From positions 1,302,001-1,366,000 of the forward strand of contig NZ_BPMV01000001.1 in the NCBI RefSeq assembly GCF_019656655.1: a DNA stretch of 64,000 bases, given 5' to 3'. The position numbers were made by a program, and so were the translations under genes. The notes beneath the pieces are model-generated. The model was given only the letters and a program-made list of their open reading frames with translations. It had not been told where the DNA came from and made no database searches. The stretch is from Tsukamurella sp. TY48. Lineage in GTDB: Bacteria; Actinomycetota; Actinomycetes; Mycobacteriales; Mycobacteriaceae. Shown in pieces: positions 51,236-59,795 of this stretch; the first letter of the stretch is position 1; the number at the start of each line of letters is the position of its first letter.

Positions 51236-52084
51236 TCAGCCGCTCCAGCCACGGTCACGCAGGGCGGCCCGCGCGCGTCGGATCAGCGCATCGCGACCGC
51301 CGCCGAGTGACGACGCGGTAGCGAGCACGATGTCCCAGCCGTAGTCGTAGCGCAGGGTGTTCCACCGCTCGACGTCGAGTCGGTGCTGCTCAGGATCACG
51401 GTGGTGGGCGCCGTCGTACTCGACTGCCACCCGGTACTCCTCCGCACCGAGATCCACCCGGAACCGCCCGCGATCGATCGCCACCTGCGGCTCGAAGACG
51501 GTCAGGCCCGCGCGGTGCAGCGCGAGCCGGGTGTGCGTCTCCGGTGGCGACTCCGCCCGCCCGTCCGCCGCCCCCAGCACGGCCGCGACGCGGCGCGATC
51601 GATGCAGGTTCCGGTGCTGGTCCAGGTACCGCCGCATCTCCTCGACGGTGGTTGCCGCTCGGCCCGCCTCGTCGAAGCGAAGGCACTGATCGACTGCCGC
51701 GACCGCATCATCACCCGGGACGTAACGGGCCAGATCGACCGCGGTGCGCACCCCGGTCGTGAAGGCGACGCCGTCGACGTCGACCACGTCCTCCTCCGGG
51801 AGAACGCAGCGGCGGATCACGAGCCCTCGGCGGCGGCGATGCTCCGGCAGCCACACCTCCGTCGGCTTCCCTGCGCAGTAGGCCACCGAATGCAGAGCCG
51901 CAGCGGTCCACCCGCAGAAGACCGCATCCGGGTACAGGAGCAGGACGGCGTCGATGCGATCACGCAGTGTGATCTCGCGGCCGACCGGCGAGCGCACGCC
52001 GTGGAGCACCTGTCGAAACGCACTCCGAACCAGGTGCGGTGATGCCACCGCGTTCAAGTCCCGAGTGCGAATCGCCACATCCAT
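51236..52084 (-). CDS. AbiEi N-domain / DUF559 Vsr-like nuclease protein
   Basis: A 282-residue protein. The N-terminal third resembles the winged-helix start of AbiEi-type antitoxins (a helical start, then ITLRDRIDAVLLLYPDAVFCGWTAAALHS). The C-terminal third resembles DUF559/Vsr-like PD-(D/E)XK nucleases: RFRVDLGAEEYRVAVEYDGAHH (split here as RFRVDLG and VAVEYDGAHH), then RLDVERWNTLRYDYGWDIV, so Asp, Glu and the basic/aromatic tail are present. I start at MDVAIR; an upstream ATG would run into the flanking repeat. The gene lies exactly between two related 61-62 bp palindromes, unlike any neighbour, which suggests the whole 1.0-kb unit moves or is maintained as one piece. Confidence 0.75.
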   Translation of the reverse strand: MDVAIRTRDLNAVASPHLVRSAFRQVLHGVRSPVGREITLRDRIDAVLLLYPDAVFCGWTAAALHSVAYCAGKPTEVWLPEHRRRRGLVIRRCVLPEEDVVDVDGVAFTTGVRTAVDLARYVPGDDAVAAVDQCLRFDEAGRAATTVEEMRRYLDQHRNLHRSRRVAAVLGAADGRAESPPETHTRLALHRAGLTVFEPQVAIDRGRFRVDLGAEEYRVAVEYDGAHHRDPEQHRLDVERWNTLRYDYGWDIVLATASSLGGGRDALIRRARAALRDRGWSG

Positions 52085-52120
52085 TGGACGCATCGGCAGC
52101 GCCGATGGTCCCCAACCACA

Positions 52121-52181
52121 CATCTTCGGTGCACAACTGCGAGGAATCTGGAGTCTCCGCCGCAGTTCGGCACCGAAGATC
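52121..52181. repeat. 61-bp palindromic element, copy 2
   Basis: The right arm CGCAGTTCGGCACCGAAGAT is identical over 20 bp to that of copy 1; the left arm ATCTTCGGTGCACAACTGCG differs by 2 from the consensus, and the 19-bp spacer is unrelated to that of copy 1. It lies 37 bp upstream of the AbiEi/DUF559 start and 14 bp past the PPOX stop. Confidence 0.85.
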
Positions 52182-52194
52182 GCCTCGGTGAGGG

Positions 52195-52575
52195 TCAGGC
52201 GGCGTCGCGGACCCGGATCCCGACGGTGCCGTTCGCGCCCCGTCGGATCTTGGAACCGGTCACGGTGAGCCAGCCGAGGATGCCGTACTTGCTGCGGATC
52301 TGGGTGCCGGCGTCACCGCCGTCGACGATCTCCGCGACACCGGCGACCTGCGGGCCCTCGGTCTTCTTGCCGCGGGCGTCGCAGGCCTGCACCAGGACGG
52401 CCGGATTCTTGCGGATCCGCTTGACCTTCCAGGAGTCGGTCACGGTCCACATCACCAGATCGGCACCGTCGCGCACGGCCCAGAGCGGGGTGGCCACCGC
52501 GCTGCCGTCCTTGCGGTAGGTGGTGAGCATGACGTACTTGGCGTCGGCGACACTGGCGACGGTGGCTGCACTCAT
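52195..52575 (-). CDS. PPOX-class (F420/FMN split-barrel) protein
   Basis: A 126-residue split-barrel protein of the pyridoxamine-phosphate-oxidase-like class common in F420-using actinobacteria. KYVMLTTYRKDGSAVATPLWAV, TVTDSWKVKRIRKNPAVLVQACDARG and the final GTVGIRVRDA are typical of PPOX-class F420-dependent enzymes. TACGCT (52582-52587) ends 7 nt before the ATG, so it is leaderless. The substrate is unknown. Confidence 0.82.
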   Translation of the reverse strand: MSAATVASVADAKYVMLTTYRKDGSAVATPLWAVRDGADLVMWTVTDSWKVKRIRKNPAVLVQACDARGKKTEGPQVAGVAEIVDGGDAGTQIRSKYGILGWLTVTGSKIRRGANGTVGIRVRDAA

Positions 52576-52581
52576 GGGATC

Positions 52582-52587
52582 AGCGTA
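52582..52587 (-). promoter_or_regulatory. -10 box of leaderless PPOX transcript
   Basis: On the minus strand TACGCT ends 7 nt before the ATG. Confidence 0.5.
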
Positions 52588-52594
52588 GACGCGG

Positions 52595-53632
52595 TCAGCC
52601 CGCGGAGTGCAGCTCCGCCGGACCGGGCCACCGATCGGGCACGCGGGTGGCGATCCAGCGGACGAGCGCCGCATTGACATCGGCGGGACGTTCCTCCGCC
52701 ATCCAGTGCCCCGAGTCGACGATCACCTCGGTGAGATCGGAGCACGCCGCGCGCATCGGATCGGCCAGCCGCGAGCGCACCGTCTCCAGGGTGGCGTCGT
52801 AGCGGCCGTGCAGGAACAGCACCGGCACATCGATCCGCCCGCCGGCGAGTTCCCGGGAGGCGTACTCGGCATCGGCGGGACCGTTGACGTACCAGGAGTT
52901 GGGGCCCGCCATGCCGTTCCGTTCGAACGCGGCGACGTAGATCGCATGGTCCTGCGGCGTCAGCACAGCGGGGTCGATCGGCAGCTGCGGCACGGGTCCA
53001 CCGCCGAACCAGCCGCCGTTGCGGCTGATCAGCGCGGTGGGACCGGGGCCGTCGAGGTGCGAGGCATCACCGGGACGGAACAGGGCGGCGATGAAATGCG
53101 GTATGTCGCTCTCGAACTGGGCCGTGATCGCGTCGAAGGACTTGAGGTACTGGACCTGGTAGTCCCACTGACCGTACGGGTACTCGTCGGCCGGGTACTT
53201 CGCGCGGTCGATCAGATCGACGGGCCCGGGTCCGCCCGAGGGGAAGTGCGGCACGTTGAGGGAGGCGACGGCGTCGACCACCTCGGGATGGTGGGTGGCG
53301 ATGTTCCAGACGACGGGTGAGCCCCAGTCGTGGCCGATCCAGATCGCGGTGCTGCGGCCGAGGGCGGCCAGCAGTTCCAGCATGTCGGCCACGATCTCCT
53401 CCCGACGGTACGCGGCCTTCTCGGCGGGCACGCTGGAGGTTCCGTAGCCCCGCATGTCCGGTGCCACACAGCGGAATCCGAGCTCGCCGAGCGCACGGAG
53501 CTGGTGTCGCCAGGAGTGCGAGAGCTCGGGCCAGCCGTGGCAGAGGATCAGCAGCGGACCGTCGTCCGGCCCGGACGCGAGGTAGCCGGTGGTGTGCCGT
53601 TCCGTGCGCACCGTGTGCGGGGTGATCGTCAT
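52595..53632 (-). CDS. alpha/beta-hydrolase, epoxide-hydrolase-like
   Basis: A 345-residue alpha/beta-hydrolase. CHGWPELSHSWRHQL gives the oxyanion HGxP motif of epoxide hydrolases, GHDWGSPVVWNIA carries a nucleophilic Asp, and the C-terminal SGHWMAEERP holds the His, with Asp in LHGRYDATLE. A cap domain with Tyr/Trp residues (EYPYGQWDYQVQYLK) fits. It could open epoxides of lipids or xenobiotics. GGAG precedes the ATG. A terminator from clpB lies upstream. Confidence 0.85.
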   Translation of the reverse strand: MTITPHTVRTERHTTGYLASGPDDGPLLILCHGWPELSHSWRHQLRALGELGFRCVAPDMRGYGTSSVPAEKAAYRREEIVADMLELLAALGRSTAIWIGHDWGSPVVWNIATHHPEVVDAVASLNVPHFPSGGPGPVDLIDRAKYPADEYPYGQWDYQVQYLKSFDAITAQFESDIPHFIAALFRPGDASHLDGPGPTALISRNGGWFGGGPVPQLPIDPAVLTPQDHAIYVAAFERNGMAGPNSWYVNGPADAEYASRELAGGRIDVPVLFLHGRYDATLETVRSRLADPMRAACSDLTEVIVDSGHWMAEERPADVNAALVRWIATRVPDRWPGPAELHSAG

Positions 53633-53675
53633 GGCTCCAGCCTGTCACCGAACCGTCCGCGGCGCCCCCGGACAC

Positions 53676-53710
53676 ACGAAAGCGGGCGCGACCGTGTGGT
53701 CGCGCCCGCT
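53676..53710 (-). terminator. intrinsic terminator of clpB
   Basis: On the minus strand AGCGGGCGCGACC and GGTCGCGCCCGCT form a 13-bp stem with a 4-nt loop, followed by TTCGTGT. It starts 14 bp after the clpB stop. Confidence 0.75.
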
Positions 53711-53723
53711 CATCGTGTGCGGG

Positions 53724-56276
53724 TCAGCTGATGATCAGCCGGTCGCCGTCGTCGCTGACGGTGACCTTCACCGGATCGCCGTCGCGGACATCCCCCGCGA
53801 GCAGCGACTTGGCGAGCTGGTCGCCGATCGACTGCTGCACCAGGCGGCGCAGCGGCCGCGCACCGTACAGCGGGTCGAAACCGCGCTCGGCGAGCCAGGA
53901 CTTCGCCTCGTCGGACACCTGCAGGTCGAGCCGGCGCTGGGACAGCCGCTTGCGCAGCTGGTCCAGCTGGATGTCCACGATGCCGGTCAGCTGGCCGGAA
54001 TCGAGCGAGTCGAAGATGAGCACATCGTCGAGCCGGTTGATGAACTCCGGCTTGAACTTCGCGCGCACCGCGTTCATCACGTGGTCCTTATCGCCACCCG
54101 CACCGAGGTTGGAGGTGAGGATCAGGATCGTGTTGCGGAAGTCCACGGTACGACCCTGGCCGTCGGTGAGACGGCCCTCGTCGAGCACCTGCAGCAGCAC
54201 GTCGAAGACGTCCGGGTGCGCCTTCTCGACCTCGTCGAACAGCACCACCGTGTAGGGGCGGCGCCGCACGGCCTCGGTCAGCTGGCCGCCGGCCTCGTAG
54301 CCGACGTACCCGGGAGGCGCGCCGACGAGCCGTGCGACGGAGTGCTTCTCGCCGTACTCGGACATGTCGATGCGCACCATGGCGCGCTCGTCGTCGAACA
54401 GGAACTCCGCGAGCCCCTTGGCCAGCTCCGTCTTGCCCACGCCGGTGGGGCCGAGGAACAGGAACGAGCCGGTGGGACGGTTCGGATCGGAGACGCCGGC
54501 ACGGGTGCGGCGCACCGCATCCGAGACCGCCTCCACGGCGGCCTCCTGGCCGATCACGCGCTTGCCGATCTCCGACTCCATGCGCAGCAGCTTCGCCGTC
54601 TCGCCCTCGAGCATGCGGCCGGCGGGGATGCCGGTCCAGGCGGAGACCACGTCGGCCACGTCGTCGGGGCCGACCTCCTCCTTGAGCATGACGTCGCCGT
54701 CGGACGCGGCGCCCGAGTGGGCCACCGCCTCGTCGAGCTCCTTCTCCAGCGCGGGGATCTGGCCGTAGCGCAGCTCCGCCGCGCGGCCGAGATCGCCGTC
54801 GCGCTCGGCGCGCTCGGACTCACCCTTGAGGTTCTCGAGCTGCTCCTTGAGCGTGCGCACCGAGTCGATCGCCGACTTCTCGTTCTGCCAGCGCGAATTC
54901 AGCTGCGCCAGCTTCTCCTTGTGGTCGGCGAGTTCGCCGCGCAGCTTCTCCAGCCGGTCGACGGAGGCCGCGTCGGTCTCCTTCGACAGCGCCATCTCCT
55001 CGATCTCGAGGCGACGGACCAGCCGCTCCTCCGCGTCGATCTCCTCCGGGCGGGAGTCGATCTCCATGCGCAGGCGCGACGCGGCCTCATCGACGAGGTC
55101 GATCGCCTTGTCGGGCAGGAAGCGCGAGGTGATGTACCGGTCCGACAGCGATGCGGCCGAGACGAGCGCGGAGTCGGTGATGCGCACACCGTGGTGCACC
55201 TCGTACCGCTCCTTGAGCCCGCGCAGGATGCCGATCGTGTCCTCGACCGAGGGCTCGCCCACCAGCACCTGCTGGAAGCGGCGCTCGAGCGCGGCGTCCT
55301 TCTCGATGTACTGCCGGTACTCGTCGAGCGTGGTGGCGCCCACGAGCCGGAGCTCGCCGCGCGCCAGCATCGGCTTGATCATGTTGCCCGCGTCCATCGC
55401 GGAATCGCCGGTGGCACCGGCCCCCACGATGGTGTGCAGCTCGTCGATGAAGGTGATGATCTGCCCGGCCGAATTCTTGATCTCGTCCAGCACGGCCTTG
55501 AGCCGCTCCTCGAACTCGCCGCGGTACTTCGCGCCGGCGACCATCGCGCCCAGGTCGAGCGAGATCACCGTCTTACCGCGCAGCGATTCGGGCACGTCGC
55601 CCGTCACCACGCGCTGGGCCAGGCCCTCGACGATGGCGGTCTTGCCGACGCCGGGCTCGCCGATGAGCACCGGGTTGTTCTTGGTGCGGCGGGACAGTAC
55701 CTGGACCACGCGACGGATCTCGTTGTCGCGCCCGATGACCGGGTCGAGCTTGCCCTCGCGGGCCCGCGCGGTGAGGTCGGTCGAGTACTTCTCCAGGGCC
55801 TGGTACTGGCCCTCGGGATCCTGCGAGGTGACCTTCGCGCTACCGCGGACGGCGGTGAAGGCCTCCCGGATCGCCTGCGGGGTGGCGCCGGCGTTCACCA
55901 GGATCTGGGCGGTCTCGCCGCCGGCCTCGGACAGGCCGTAGAGCACGTGCTCGGTGGAGACGTACTGGTCGCCCATCTCGGTGGCGAGCTTCTGCGCAGC
56001 CGTGATGGACGCGAGTGACTCGCGGCTCAGCTGCGGCTGCGTGGTGGAACCGCTGGCCTTGGGCTTGCGGTCCACGAGCTCCTGCGCACGGTTGCGCACG
56101 GTGACGGGATCGACGCCCACCGCCTTGAGCAGCGGCGCGGCGATGCCGTCGGTCTGGTCCAGCAGCGCGACCAGCAGGTGCGCCGGAGAGATCTCCGGGT
56201 TGCCCGCGGCCGATGCCGCCTGCAGAGCCGAGGTGAGCGCGGCCTGCGTCTTGGTGGTGGGATTGAACGAATCCAC
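53724..56276 (-). CDS. clpB: ClpB/Hsp104 disaggregase
   Basis: An 850-residue AAA+ chaperone that works with DnaK to resolubilise aggregates. N-domain ([14 protein letters not shown]), ATPase 1 with [15 protein letters not shown] and Walker [20 protein letters not shown], the middle coiled coil (residues about 400-530), ATPase 2 with [15 protein letters not shown] and the C-terminal segment. Complete and normal length. The GTG start has AGGAGG upstream. Two HAIR sites precede it, so it is in the HspR heat-shock regulon, as in mycobacteria. Confidence 0.96.
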   Translation of the reverse strand: MDSFNPTTKTQAALTSALQAASAAGNPEISPAHLLVALLDQTDGIAAPLLKAVGVDPVTVRNRAQELVDRKPKASGSTTQPQLSRESLASITAAQKLATEMGDQYVSTEHVLYGLSEAGGETAQILVNAGATPQAIREAFTAVRGSAKVTSQDPEGQYQALEKYSTDLTARAREGKLDPVIGRDNEIRRVVQVLSRRTKNNPVLIGEPGVGKTAIVEGLAQRVVTGDVPESLRGKTVISLDLGAMVAGAKYRGEFEERLKAVLDEIKNSAGQIITFIDELHTIVGAGATGDSAMDAGNMIKPMLARGELRLVGATTLDEYRQYIEKDAALERRFQQVLVGEPSVEDTIGILRGLKERYEVHHGVRITDSALVSAASLSDRYITSRFLPDKAIDLVDEAASRLRMEIDSRPEEIDAEERLVRRLEIEEMALSKETDAASVDRLEKLRGELADHKEKLAQLNSRWQNEKSAIDSVRTLKEQLENLKGESERAERDGDLGRAAELRYGQIPALEKELDEAVAHSGAASDGDVMLKEEVGPDDVADVVSAWTGIPAGRMLEGETAKLLRMESEIGKRVIGQEAAVEAVSDAVRRTRAGVSDPNRPTGSFLFLGPTGVGKTELAKGLAEFLFDDERAMVRIDMSEYGEKHSVARLVGAPPGYVGYEAGGQLTEAVRRRPYTVVLFDEVEKAHPDVFDVLLQVLDEGRLTDGQGRTVDFRNTILILTSNLGAGGDKDHVMNAVRAKFKPEFINRLDDVLIFDSLDSGQLTGIVDIQLDQLRKRLSQRRLDLQVSDEAKSWLAERGFDPLYGARPLRRLVQQSIGDQLAKSLLAGDVRDGDPVKVTVSDDGDRLIIS

Positions 56277-56317
56277 TCTTCTGTGCCCTCCTGGGTCGTC
56301 TCGAACATGTCGTGCAA

Positions 56318-56338
56318 CCTGAGCCCTACTGGCTCAAG
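56318..56338 (-). promoter_or_regulatory. HAIR site 1 (HspR operator) of clpB
   Basis: On the minus strand CTTGAGC-N7-GCTCAGG, a variant of the HspR-associated inverted repeat CTTGAGT-N7-ACTCAAG, 42 bp upstream of the clpB start. Confidence 0.7.
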
Positions 56339-56370
56339 TATGCCCTTATGTAGAGAACAACGCACCAAGA

Positions 56371-56391
56371 GTTGAGTCTGTTCCACTCAAG
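56371..56391 (-). promoter_or_regulatory. HAIR site 2 (HspR operator) of clpB
   Basis: GTTGAGT-N7-ACTCAAG on the plus strand differs in one base from the consensus. With site 1 it brackets the likely promoter. Confidence 0.8.
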
Positions 56392-56432
56392 GCAGAGAAT
56401 TTTTCGCAGCACCCCGGCACGGGTGCGCCGAA

Positions 56433-57299
56433 TCAGGCGAGGGCGGCCACGCGCTCCGCGATCTGGGCATGTGCACCGGCGGCCGGGTGACCATCGGCCT
56501 GCGCCGGGTACTGCCAGCCCTCACCCAGCGGCGAGATGACCTTCACCGACGGGTCCACCGAGCGGGCGGCGTCGATGATCGTCGCGTCCGTGCGGTTGGC
56601 GGCCGCGCCGCTGCGCACCGACGGGAACACGGTGACCACCGCGACCTGCGCGCGCGGCGCCTGGGCGCGCACCGTCTGGACCACCTTCCGGACCTGTCCG
56701 GCCACCACGGCGTCGGGGACTCCGACGTCGTTCGACCCGGCCTGCAGCACCACCAGGCCCGGGTTCCGGGCGGGCAGGTTCGCGGCCGAGGTGAGGCGGG
56801 CGATCGATCCGTCCGCGTACCCGGCGCCGGTCTTGGCGCTCACGTACACCGGGCGGCCGGTCTCGGCACTCACCCGGCTCGGGTAGGCGGAGGTCTTCGA
56901 GACGCCGTAGCCGGTGGAGATCGACGCGCCGATCACCACGATGGAGCGACGGTCCGCTGATCGCTGCGACTTGGGCTGTGCCACCGGACGCTGGACGGGC
57001 GCGCGCTGGGCGACCGGGCGCTCGACGGCCACCCGCTGCACGACGGCCTTATCGACGGTGGCGGTCGCGGCGGGGACCTTCGCGACCGCGGCGCGGATGG
57101 CGGGCGTCGTGGCGGCGGGAGCCTTCACGACCGAGACCTTGGCGGCGGGAGCCTTCGCGACGGCGGGGACCTCGGCGGCCGGCGGCGTCGGTTCCGCGGA
57201 GGCCTGGGCGGCGGCGAAGGGCGCCAGGGCCATTCCCGCTCCGATCGCCAGGCCGTAGCCCCAGCGCCGCAGGTTCTTCCGACCACGCAGTCCGGCCAT
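56433..57299 (-). CDS. exported SGNH/GDSL hydrolase
   Basis: A 288-residue secreted esterase/acyl hydrolase. After a signal peptide with RGRKNLRR (twin-basic) and ending ASA, there is a 70-residue Ala/Val/Pro-rich linker with repeats such as VAKAPAAKVSVVKAPAA, then the SGNH domain: GASISTGYGV (nucleophile Ser), TGAGYADGSI (Gly), LQAGSNDVGV (Asn) and ADGHPAAGAH (Asp-x-x-His). Possible roles are cutting acyl or acetyl groups of envelope polymers or mycolates. The ATG MAGLRG was chosen for its AAGGG; a longer start gives eight more residues. Confidence 0.85.
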   Translation of the reverse strand: MAGLRGRKNLRRWGYGLAIGAGMALAPFAAAQASAEPTPPAAEVPAVAKAPAAKVSVVKAPAATTPAIRAAVAKVPAATATVDKAVVQRVAVERPVAQRAPVQRPVAQPKSQRSADRRSIVVIGASISTGYGVSKTSAYPSRVSAETGRPVYVSAKTGAGYADGSIARLTSAANLPARNPGLVVLQAGSNDVGVPDAVVAGQVRKVVQTVRAQAPRAQVAVVTVFPSVRSGAAANRTDATIIDAARSVDPSVKVISPLGEGWQYPAQADGHPAAGAHAQIAERVAALA

Positions 57300-57441
57300 G
57301 CGGATAGCCCTTCTCTCGATCATGTGCGAACACCTCGCCGCGGGATTCGCGACAGATCACTTCCGCCGGCCTGCGCCTCGCGGTCGACGCCCTGAAATGT
57401 ACTCGACCAGGGGCCCGCGCAGCCATACCGACACCGCGACC

Positions 57442-57477
57442 GTGACCAAGATGCGACACACTTCGCAACCGTGTCAC
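57442..57477 (+). promoter_or_regulatory. nested inverted repeat upstream of the flavohaemoglobin
   Basis: TGCGA-N6-TCGCA (57452-57467) sits inside GTGAC...GTCAC (57442-57477). It lies 31 bp before a TAGGAT -10 box in the 257-bp gap before the gene; the rest of the gap has no other feature I can name. A nitric-oxide or redox sensor is a reasonable guess. Confidence 0.4.
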
Positions 57478-57507
57478 AGGGTCCGGGTGGTGCCCCGAAT
57501 CCGCAGG

Positions 57508-57513
57508 TAGGAT
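57508..57513 (+). promoter_or_regulatory. -10 box of the flavohaemoglobin gene
   Basis: TAGGAT would start a transcript with a leader of about 37 nt, which contains GGAG at a workable distance from the GTG at 57557. Confidence 0.4.
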
Positions 57514-57556
57514 GGCCCGGTCGGAAACTGATGCCAGCAGCAGGAGCGTGAGAGTC

Positions 57557-58705
57557 GTGGGTTCGCATTCGCGGCACGGTCTGACGCAGATCGCGAACGA
57601 CCTGCGTCCGCTGTCGGACGAGTTCACCAAGCACCTCTTCGCGCGGCTGTTCGCACTCGATCCGTCGCTGCGCGACCTGTTCCCCGCCAGCATGTCTTCG
57701 CACCGCGATGTCTTCTACCGGGTGCTCGACCACGTGCTCACCACCATCCCGCGCGCCGAGGACCACGAGGAGCTGATCGAGTTCCTCGCCCAGCTGGGCC
57801 GCGACCACCGCAAGTACGGGCTCACCGAGGCGCATTACGCCACCATGGGCACGGCGCTCTCGGCGGAGGTGCACGCCGTCTACCAGCCGCACGGCGGACT
57901 CGACGCCGACGACACCGCGGTGCTCGACCAGGCGATCCAGTTGATGACCGGCGTGATGCGCGGCGGCGCCCACTCCGATCCGACGCCGGCGCGCCGCAGC
58001 GCCCAGGTGGTCGACGTGCTGCGGCCGCACCCCGGGCTCACCGTCGTGCGCCTGGTGGCCGAGCAGCCCCTGCTGTTCCGCCCCGGACAGTACGTGGAGA
58101 CGCAGATCCCGCAGGTGCCCCGGCAGTGGCGCCCCTTCTCCCTGGCGATGCCGCCGAACACGCAGGGCCAGATGGAGTTCCACGTGCGCGCGGTACCCGG
58201 CGGCGATCTGTCCAGCACCGTGCACTCGGAGACCCGGCCCGGGGATCAGTGGCAGTTCGGCCAGGTACACGGGCTGATGCGGGTCGACGGTACGCGGCCG
58301 GTCACCATGATCGCGGGCGGCACCGGGCTGGCGCCGATGAAGTCGATCCTGTTGGCGATGGCCGCCAGCGCGAACAATCCCGACGTGCACCTGCTGATGG
58401 GGGCTCGCTCGCCCGGACTGCTGTACGACGCGGAATCGCTCGCGATGCTGGCCGCCACCAACCCGTGGCTGCGGATCACCCAGGTGACCGATACGCGGCG
58501 GGATCCGTGGTGGCTCAAGACGCCGGCCACGCCGGCGCGGGCCCTGCCGCTGCGGCACGGCTCCGTGGTCGAGGCGATGGCGGGGCTGGATCTGCGCGAG
58601 CAGCGGGTGCTCATCGCCGGACCGTCCGGCCTGGTCCACTCGGCCCGCGACGCCGCGCTGCGCGCCGGCGCCGATCCCGATGAGGTTCTGCACGATCCGA
58701 TCTGA
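57557..58705 (+). CDS. flavohaemoglobin-type globin-reductase (Rv0385-like)
   Basis: A 382-residue protein: globin domain (residues 1-130) with proximal His in LGRDHRKYGLTEAHY and the CD-region LFPASMSSHRDVF, FAD-binding domain (RPGQYVETQIPQVPRQWRPFSLA, with RPFS as the flavin motif), and NAD domain (IAGGTGLAPMKSILLAM, LMGARSPGLLYD). This organisation oxidises NO to nitrate or reduces other ligands. It matches Rv0385 in place and layout. The GTG chosen has GGAG 10 nt upstream; the longer frame runs into the promoter. A nested inverted repeat upstream may be its operator. Confidence 0.88.
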   Translation: MGSHSRHGLTQIANDLRPLSDEFTKHLFARLFALDPSLRDLFPASMSSHRDVFYRVLDHVLTTIPRAEDHEELIEFLAQLGRDHRKYGLTEAHYATMGTALSAEVHAVYQPHGGLDADDTAVLDQAIQLMTGVMRGGAHSDPTPARRSAQVVDVLRPHPGLTVVRLVAEQPLLFRPGQYVETQIPQVPRQWRPFSLAMPPNTQGQMEFHVRAVPGGDLSSTVHSETRPGDQWQFGQVHGLMRVDGTRPVTMIAGGTGLAPMKSILLAMAASANNPDVHLLMGARSPGLLYDAESLAMLAATNPWLRITQVTDTRRDPWWLKTPATPARALPLRHGSVVEAMAGLDLREQRVLIAGPSGLVHSARDAALRAGADPDEVLHDPI

Positions 58706-58707
58706 GG

Positions 58708-59469
58708 TCAGCCGAGGGTGTCGGTGAGCAGGCGCCCCAGCCGCTCCCCCGCCAGCCGAAGTTGCGCCTCGGCGATCGGGCGGTACTTCGCGGTGTAGTC
58801 GGCGCCGATCACCGACGACGACGGGTACGCGTCCACCGCGATCCGGCAGCTCTCCTGCGCCCACTGTGCGGGGTCGGTCGATCCGGTCTGCGGCGCGGGC
58901 AGCGCGGTGACGCGGGCGCCGCTGCCGCCGTCGAGCAGGCCGGAGTCCCAGACCGCGTGCAGGTTCGTGGACCTGCCGTTGTAGGTGAGCTTGACGCTGT
59001 TGCCGCCGCGGTCCTTGGCGTAGCCGGTGTGCATGGGCTGCTCGATGTCGCCGACGAAGTGCACCAGGAACTTCAGTGCGTCGCGGCGTTGGTCGGCGGG
59101 CTTGGACTTGTCGGCGAGGATCGCGGTCTGGTTGCGGATCGTCTCGATCACGTTGGCGCCGCCGGAGCCGTTGATCTCGGGTGCGTAGACGCAGCCGTTC
59201 TCGGCGATGTTCACGAAGTGCCAGGGCGCGGTTGCTGCGCCCTCCGGGGTGGAGCGGTAGTCATCGGCCCAGGAGGCGACACCGGCGAGCGTCGGATTCG
59301 GTTCGCCCTGTAGCAGGTTCGCGACCTCCGCGGTGGCCGCGGGGCTGAGCCGCGCGGCGGCCACGGAGCCCACGATGCCGTGGCCCTCGACGCCCCAGGC
59401 GGAGGCCGGGGCGATGGAGACGAACGTCAGGGCGGTGGCGGTGGCCAGGACCGTCGCGATTCGTTTCAT
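58708..59469 (-). CDS. secreted S1/P1-type nuclease
   Basis: A 253-residue exported zinc-dependent nuclease. A signal peptide ends ASA, so the mature protein begins with Trp (WGVEGHGIVG), whose N-terminus ligates zinc in this family. Other ligand motifs: SWADDYRST, WHFVNIAENG, HFVGDIEQPMHTGYAKDRGGN and NLHAVWDSGLL. It would degrade single-stranded DNA/RNA outside the cell, perhaps for phosphate or nucleoside scavenging. Not operonic; it converges with the globin gene. GATAGT lies 7 nt before the ATG (possible leaderless start). Confidence 0.9.
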   Translation of the reverse strand: MKRIATVLATATALTFVSIAPASAWGVEGHGIVGSVAAARLSPAATAEVANLLQGEPNPTLAGVASWADDYRSTPEGAATAPWHFVNIAENGCVYAPEINGSGGANVIETIRNQTAILADKSKPADQRRDALKFLVHFVGDIEQPMHTGYAKDRGGNSVKLTYNGRSTNLHAVWDSGLLDGGSGARVTALPAPQTGSTDPAQWAQESCRIAVDAYPSSSVIGADYTAKYRPIAEAQLRLAGERLGRLLTDTLG

Positions 59470-59513
59470 ACGATAACTATCAGGGCCGGGGACGGAGCCC
59501 GCAACCCGAGCCG

Positions 59514-59774
59514 TCACACGGGCCAGGCGTCCAGGCGCTCCCACGTCCCGAAGTGCGGCGGTTCGCCGCAGGAGACGACGAGACCCGCGTCGCTCACGAG
59601 CGAACGCGGGTCGTAGTCGTCGATGAAGTACAGCGCCGCCGGGTCGACGGTCGCCTCGTCCGGCACCTCCCCGTCGACGATGGCCAGCCGGAAGCCGGCC
59701 CCGTCGTCGGTGGGGTGGTGCCGCACGGTGGTCCGGCCGCCGTCGCTGCGACGGAAGACGATGCGCTCGCTCAT
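59514..59774 (-). CDS. small hypothetical protein
   Basis: An 86-residue soluble protein with no signal or membrane segment, rich in Asp/Glu and Tyr/Trp (IDDYDPRSL, GTWERLDAW). The C-terminal half has one Cys (SCGEPP). The chain lies just downstream of hspR, 21 bp between, and may be the end of the dnaK operon. No family recognised. Confidence 0.55.
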   Translation of the reverse strand: MSERIVFRRSDGGRTTVRHHPTDDGAGFRLAIVDGEVPDEATVDPAALYFIDDYDPRSLVSDAGLVVSCGEPPHFGTWERLDAWPV

Positions 59775-59795
59775 GGGAGCGATGCTGCCACCGAT

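Noticed and set aside
53589-56018. An 809-codon plus-strand frame opposite clpB
   Set aside because: It mirrors clpB codons, lacks domains and starts inside the neighbouring hydrolase; an antisense shadow.
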